Shown: positions 30,312 to 33,027 of the stretch, one piece after another
How positions within the stretch are numbered: position 1 is the stretch's first letter
Layout: each line of letters starts with the position of its first letter
IMG/VR virus record: IMGVR_UViG_3300031576_000224
Location: 1-33,027 of that record
Length of the DNA: 33,027 bases
Reading direction: 5' to 3' (one strand)
Source of the DNA: a virus
Notes under the pieces: model-generated
Databases searched by the model: none
Told to the model about the DNA's origin: nothing
What the model saw: only the letters and a program-made list of their open reading frames with translations
Position numbers and translations under genes: made by a program

Positions 30312-31001
30312 AAAACTATTGCCCTCTGGATTAACCAATTAATGAGCGTCGTATGTTTAAGAATTGCGTAAATTGCGGAAAAGAGAAGAAGTTGACCAGG
30401 CATGAGAAATGCGTTTCATGTGCTCATTTGGGTCGATCGGCTTGGAATAAAGGCTTACAAGGATTTATGAAAGGCCGCATTACTTCTTTTGAAACTAAAC
30501 ACAAAATAAGCATAGCTCAAAGTGGGAAGAAAAACCATAACTGGAAAGGCGGCATTACGCCAAAGACAAAGTCTTTCCTTTATTTCATATTCAAGGAGGA
30601 CGTTATTAAAAGGGATGAGAGCAAATGCACTATTTGCAAAATCTTTTTAATGTATCCGATTGTACACCACATTATCCATCAATCAGAGCGTCCAGACTTA
30701 AGATATGAAATAAATAACGGCAGGACAGTTTGCTATGACTGCCATATGGTTATTCACAACGAAGTTGGTTATTACAGGAAAAAACGGGGTGAATTCAGTG
30801 AAGAGCTTAATGAGCAAACACTGAGCCAAGCTTGGGAAGAAATTTCCTTGAAGGTGCAACGCATAATGGACGAGGCTAAAAGCTTAAATGCTCATGCCAG
30901 TAATTCCAACACGAGCGCCCTGGGCGTAAGCCAAGATATATGCTGAACATACGGGCAACCGTATGAGCTAAGAGATAAAAAGCTCTTAGGATAACAGAAC
31001 G
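30312..31001 (+). mobile_element. Group I intron in the major capsid gene
   Basis: The guide CTATTGCCCT (30316-30325) pairs GCCCT with the exon end GGGGT (P1, G-U at the splice site). It also pairs CTATT with the exon 2 start AATAG (P10). The intron ends in G. Core elements: Q CTGAGCCAAGC (30821-30831), P6 GGGAA-GAAA-TTTCC (30834-30847), R GTGCAACGCATAA (30854-30866), P8 closing GGCT/AGCC, and S AAGATATATGC (30933-30943). P7 is GCATA with TATGC. P9-type stems are CATACGG-GCAA-CCGTATG and CTAAGAG/CTCTTAG. AAATTGCGGAAAAG (30370-30383) resembles element P. CGTC (30347-30350) and GACG (30869-30872) can form P3. Confidence 0.9.
30353..30946 (+). CDS. HNH homing endonuclease inside the intron
   Basis: The 197-residue frame opens at an ATG 41 bases into the intron. 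It has an N-terminal zinc ribbon (CVNCGKEKK and CVSC), NUMOD-type DNA-binding segments (FETKHKISIAQSGKKNHNWK), and an HNH core (CTICKIFLMYPIVHHIIHQS, then RTVCYDCHMVIH). Such enzymes cut intronless capsid alleles and drive spread of the intron. The frame continues through ribozyme elements Q, P6, R and P8 and stops inside P7. The last 45 residues therefore read catalytic-core sequence. No strong ribosome site is present. Confidence 0.8.
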   Translation: MFKNCVNCGKEKKLTRHEKCVSCAHLGRSAWNKGLQGFMKGRITSFETKHKISIAQSGKKNHNWKGGITPKTKSFLYFIFKEDVIKRDESKCTICKIFLMYPIVHHIIHQSERPDLRYEINNGRTVCYDCHMVIHNEVGYYRKKRGEFSEELNEQTLSQAWEEISLKVQRIMDEAKSLNAHASNSNTSALGVSQDIC

Positions 31002-31682
31002 AATAGCGTTCCTTATACGGAAAAGCTTGACACGTTGGCTGAATTCGATCCGAGTGATATTTCTTCCCAAGTGTTAAAAAATGATCAAGTGGAAGTGCTC
31101 GATTCCGCGGCGTATGCGCAGTTTAATACCTGCAAGTACATTGCGGTTGCGACGAATACAGCGACAACCGTTTTCACCTCCAACGGAACCGCGACAATTA
31201 CCGCGACGGCTAACGCTTCGGATAAGACCGTTCGTGACATCATTGACGATATGGAGAAGAAAACCACTCCGAAATTCAGTGATGGAAATTATCGGGGCAT
31301 CGTGTCAGTCAATACCCGACGCGGAATCTATGACTTCTTGCAAGCGATTGCGCAATATACCAAACCGGAATACATGCACAACAATGAACTCGGTATGTAT
31401 TACAACTGCCGGTTCGTCGTTGATAATTCCGGGAATGTTCGGGACACCGTTGGCGCCAGCAGTCTTTATGGCGAAGGATTTTTCTTTGGCCAAGAGTCTG
31501 TCCTCGAGGCTGTGGCCTTGATGGAAGAAGTCCGCATGAAAATTCCTACGGACTACGGGCGCAGTAAGGGTGTGGCATGGTACGCAATCATGCAATTTAA
31601 AAAGATGTGGGATTTAACCAACGACGATCTCAACAGCACCAATAAGGGCATTGAGAGAATCTGGAAGTTAACGTCCGCATAA
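31002..31682 (+). CDS. Major capsid protein, exon 2
   Basis: The second part of the capsid gene, 226 codons plus stop, begins NSVPYTEKLDTLAEFDPSDI and includes LKNDQVEVLDSAAYAQF, the conserved spine-helix region of N4-gp56-type capsids. It ends with a helical region and WKLTSA. It has no start of its own at the splice point and is in frame with exon 1 after removal of 690 bases. Without splicing, no full capsid protein can be made. Confidence 0.85.
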   Translation, partial: NSVPYTEKLDTLAEFDPSDISSQVLKNDQVEVLDSAAYAQFNTCKYIAVATNTATTVFTSNGTATITATANASDKTVRDIIDDMEKKTTPKFSDGNYRGIVSVNTRRGIYDFLQAIAQYTKPEYMHNNELGMYYNCRFVVDNSGNVRDTVGASSLYGEGFFFGQESVLEAVALMEEVRMKIPTDYGRSKGVAWYAIMQFKKMWDLTNDDLNSTNKGIERIWKLTSA

Positions 31683-31722
31683 TCTTAACAGTCATAGAAT
31701 AAAAAAATGGAGGTGATTTTAC

Positions 31723-32121
31723 ATGGGTAGAGATTACGCAGACGCACGCTTTGGCGTCGAACAAAATATCGGCCCGACTGACCTTACCGGATCATTAGCC
31801 GGTACAGTTGGGGCTACCGTCTTGCAGAGATACCGTGTCAAGAAGGCCATGGACATTACGGCTGTCTACGCCCGCATCAAAACGGGCGGGACAGATGCTG
31901 TCCGCAAAGTTCTTGTCGGTACGGCTTCTGCCGGAGGCGCTGCCACCTATATCGGGACGGCAACGTTGGGAACTCAGGCTGATTTGACAACCAAGGATTT
32001 GAGCATCACCGGGGCTGTGGCCGCGGGTGAGGAGATTGTTATTTCCCACTTGGGGACTGGCGCGGAACCTTGGAACATTCAGCTCTCGATATTTGCGACT
32101 GAGAAATTCGCAAACGTGTAA
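31723..32121 (+). CDS. Probable capsid decoration protein
   Basis: The ATG follows GGAGGTGATTTTAC. The 132 residues are small-residue-rich and mostly beta (LTGSLAGTVGATVLQRYRVK, then GTASAGGAATYIGTATLGTQ), ending with LSIFATEKFANV. It directly follows the capsid gene, where decoration or stabilising proteins are usual. No family motif is certain. Confidence 0.6.
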   Translation: MGRDYADARFGVEQNIGPTDLTGSLAGTVGATVLQRYRVKKAMDITAVYARIKTGGTDAVRKVLVGTASAGGAATYIGTATLGTQADLTTKDLSITGAVAAGEEIVISHLGTGAEPWNIQLSIFATEKFANV

Positions 32122-32130
32122 GGAAAAAAT

Positions 32131-32334
32131 ATGGACGTGGGAGATAAGGTCAGAATAAAACCCGAATATTGGAGAGGCAAGCGGAAGTTTTGCCTTAACG
32201 AAGTTGAGCTATTCATTCGGGACAATGGTTTTGGCTTTATCTCCCAACGCCATACTCCTAATGGTTTTTTTGTCGGCACTTCCGGGGTAAATGGAAGTGT
32301 TTGCATTGAAGAAGGGTATCTTATACCAGCATGA
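32131..32334 (+). CDS. Small SH3-like beta protein, unknown
   Basis: The ATG follows AAGGAAAAAT. The 67 residues begin DVGDKVRIKPEYWRGKRKFC and form short beta strands typical of SH3-like barrels. It overlaps the next gene by ATGA. It may be a head-completion or regulatory protein. No family is recognised. Confidence 0.55.
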   Translation: MDVGDKVRIKPEYWRGKRKFCLNEVELFIRDNGFGFISQRHTPNGFFVGTSGVNGSVCIEEGYLIPA

Positions 32335-33027
32335 AAAAAGCATACATCATACGCTATGGGGCTCGGGGAGATCATATCCATTGTTCTCACTTGCCGCGGC
32401 TTCTCAAAGAGAAAGCTGGATTTGAGTATGTCGCTTTTGAATACAATGCCAAGGGATTCGAGATTCATTCTAAGAATCCGTTTATCGACCGGCATCTTCA
32501 CTTCGAGCCAACCATCAATCCAATCTGTCATTATCCCTACTCTTTCTTCCGGAAAAGATGGGATACCATCGCCAAAGAGGGAGGCTTCGATAAGGTCATA
32601 AATCTTCAAGGTTCCCTGGAATATGGTTATATAGCCATGGAAGACCAGAACGAATATTACATGTCTTCTAAATTCCGTCGAGAAAAGTACGGGAAACTCA
32701 ATTATTACGACCAGACGACTATCTGGGCGGGATTCCCGGAGCAAATCGGAACCGTCGGGGATTTGCACTTTAGTGATGATGAATACGATGCCATCGAGAA
32801 AATATTTGATGATAATTACAGTAATAAATTTGTCATTGTGGCCAATCTCTCAGGGACATCCAAGCACAAACTTTTTTATAACGCCGAATATATCATCAAA
32901 ACATTTCTCGACAACCATCCTGACGCTGTTTGTATAACGATGGGGGATGAGGATTGCAAAGAGAAACTTGAATTTAAAGGGCGGGCAATCATTAATCGAT
33001 GTGGAATATTTGAAGTCGATGGAGAGA
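32331..33027 (+). CDS. Second GT9-type glycosyltransferase, 3' end cut off by window
   Basis: The ATG overlaps the previous stop (ATGA). The frame is open for 232 codons to the window end. MKKAYIIRYGARGDHIHCSH matches the GT9 N-terminal signature. FVIVANLSGTSKHK and ITMGDED align with FVILWGLSGSSRNK and ITVGDEA of the enzyme at 22514-23566, so the two are paralogues. The nucleotide-sugar site should lie beyond the window. A GT9 gene inside the head operon is unusual. A long reverse frame over it (32079-32768) is a shadow. Confidence 0.75.
   Translation, partial: MKKAYIIRYGARGDHIHCSHLPRLLKEKAGFEYVAFEYNAKGFEIHSKNPFIDRHLHFEPTINPICHYPYSFFRKRWDTIAKEGGFDKVINLQGSLEYGYIAMEDQNEYYMSSKFRREKYGKLNYYDQTTIWAGFPEQIGTVGDLHFSDDEYDAIEKIFDDNYSNKFVIVANLSGTSKHKLFYNAEYIIKTFLDNHPDAVCITMGDEDCKEKLEFKGRAIINRCGIFEVDGE

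Noticed and set aside
32079-32768. A long reverse frame of 229 codons at the right end
   Set aside because: It lies opposite the GT9 gene, whose motifs are clear; the reverse frame has no ribosome site or recognisable motif.
1-33027. tRNA genes, integrase or attachment sites
   Set aside because: No cloverleaf with a GGTTCGA-type T arm and no integrase or recombinase motif was seen, so a temperate lifestyle is not supported here despite the two regulators.

Overview
The window is a contiguous piece of a tailed double-stranded DNA phage genome, most likely with a short-tailed (podovirus-like) head and packaging module. It carries a complete terminase pair, a portal of the T7/N4-like kind, a scaffold, a major capsid protein, a large GH108-containing ejection-type protein and a replication block. 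There are no rRNA or tRNA genes, no housekeeping genes and no integrase. The host cannot be named from the sequence. Strong Shine-Dalgarno sites (AGGAGGTGAT before position 22514), signal peptides, a lipoprotein-like gene and two heptosyltransferase-type enzymes suggest a bacterium with an outer membrane and LPS; that is inference.

Layout. (1) 1-5526: a 5'-truncated virion gene and a 1580-residue polyvalent virion protein with an N-terminal peptidoglycan hydrolase domain and a zincin motif. (2) 5536-6836: a mostly reverse-strand island of small membrane and zinc-ribbon proteins. It has its own promoter and overlapping hairpins at its right edge, like a moron. (3) 7118-12050: a tail-fibre-like protein, a beta-helix protein and a Gln-rich protein, all three with signal peptides, plus small genes. 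(4) 12062-13383: membrane and lysis-type genes (holin candidate, lipoprotein, multi-pass membrane protein). (5) 13384-15320: regulation, with promoter and dyad, ribbon-helix-helix gene, HTH gene, a second promoter and operator, two tandem terminators, an interleaved inverted-repeat element and an antisense-overlapping gene pair. (6) 15333-22476: early and replication genes in tightly coupled order, many of the ATGA type. They include an HNH endonuclease, a Sak4-like ATPase with a small partner, RusA, and a replication initiator with an HNH domain and internal iterons. (7) 22514-24483: GT9 glycosyltransferase, methyltransferase and a small gene. (8) 24544-24706: three structurally matched hairpins running into a terminator. 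(9) 24715-32334: terminase, portal, scaffold, capsid and accessory head genes. (10) 32331-end: a second GT9-type enzyme, cut by the window edge.

The clearest hidden feature is a group I intron (30312-31001) with an HNH gene that splits the major capsid gene. Both splice sites are fixed by pairing: the guide CTATTGCCCT pairs with the capsid exons on both sides. The spliced capsid protein would be 316 residues. The most novel-looking feature is the three-hairpin RNA (or DNA) element just before the terminase genes. Its copies share a 16-nt core but have different, compensated outer stems, and the third copy competes with a strong terminator. Thirteen short genes (40-57 codons) that a 60-residue cutoff would miss were found by reading the gaps between larger genes and are listed; most have good start signals or coupled starts.
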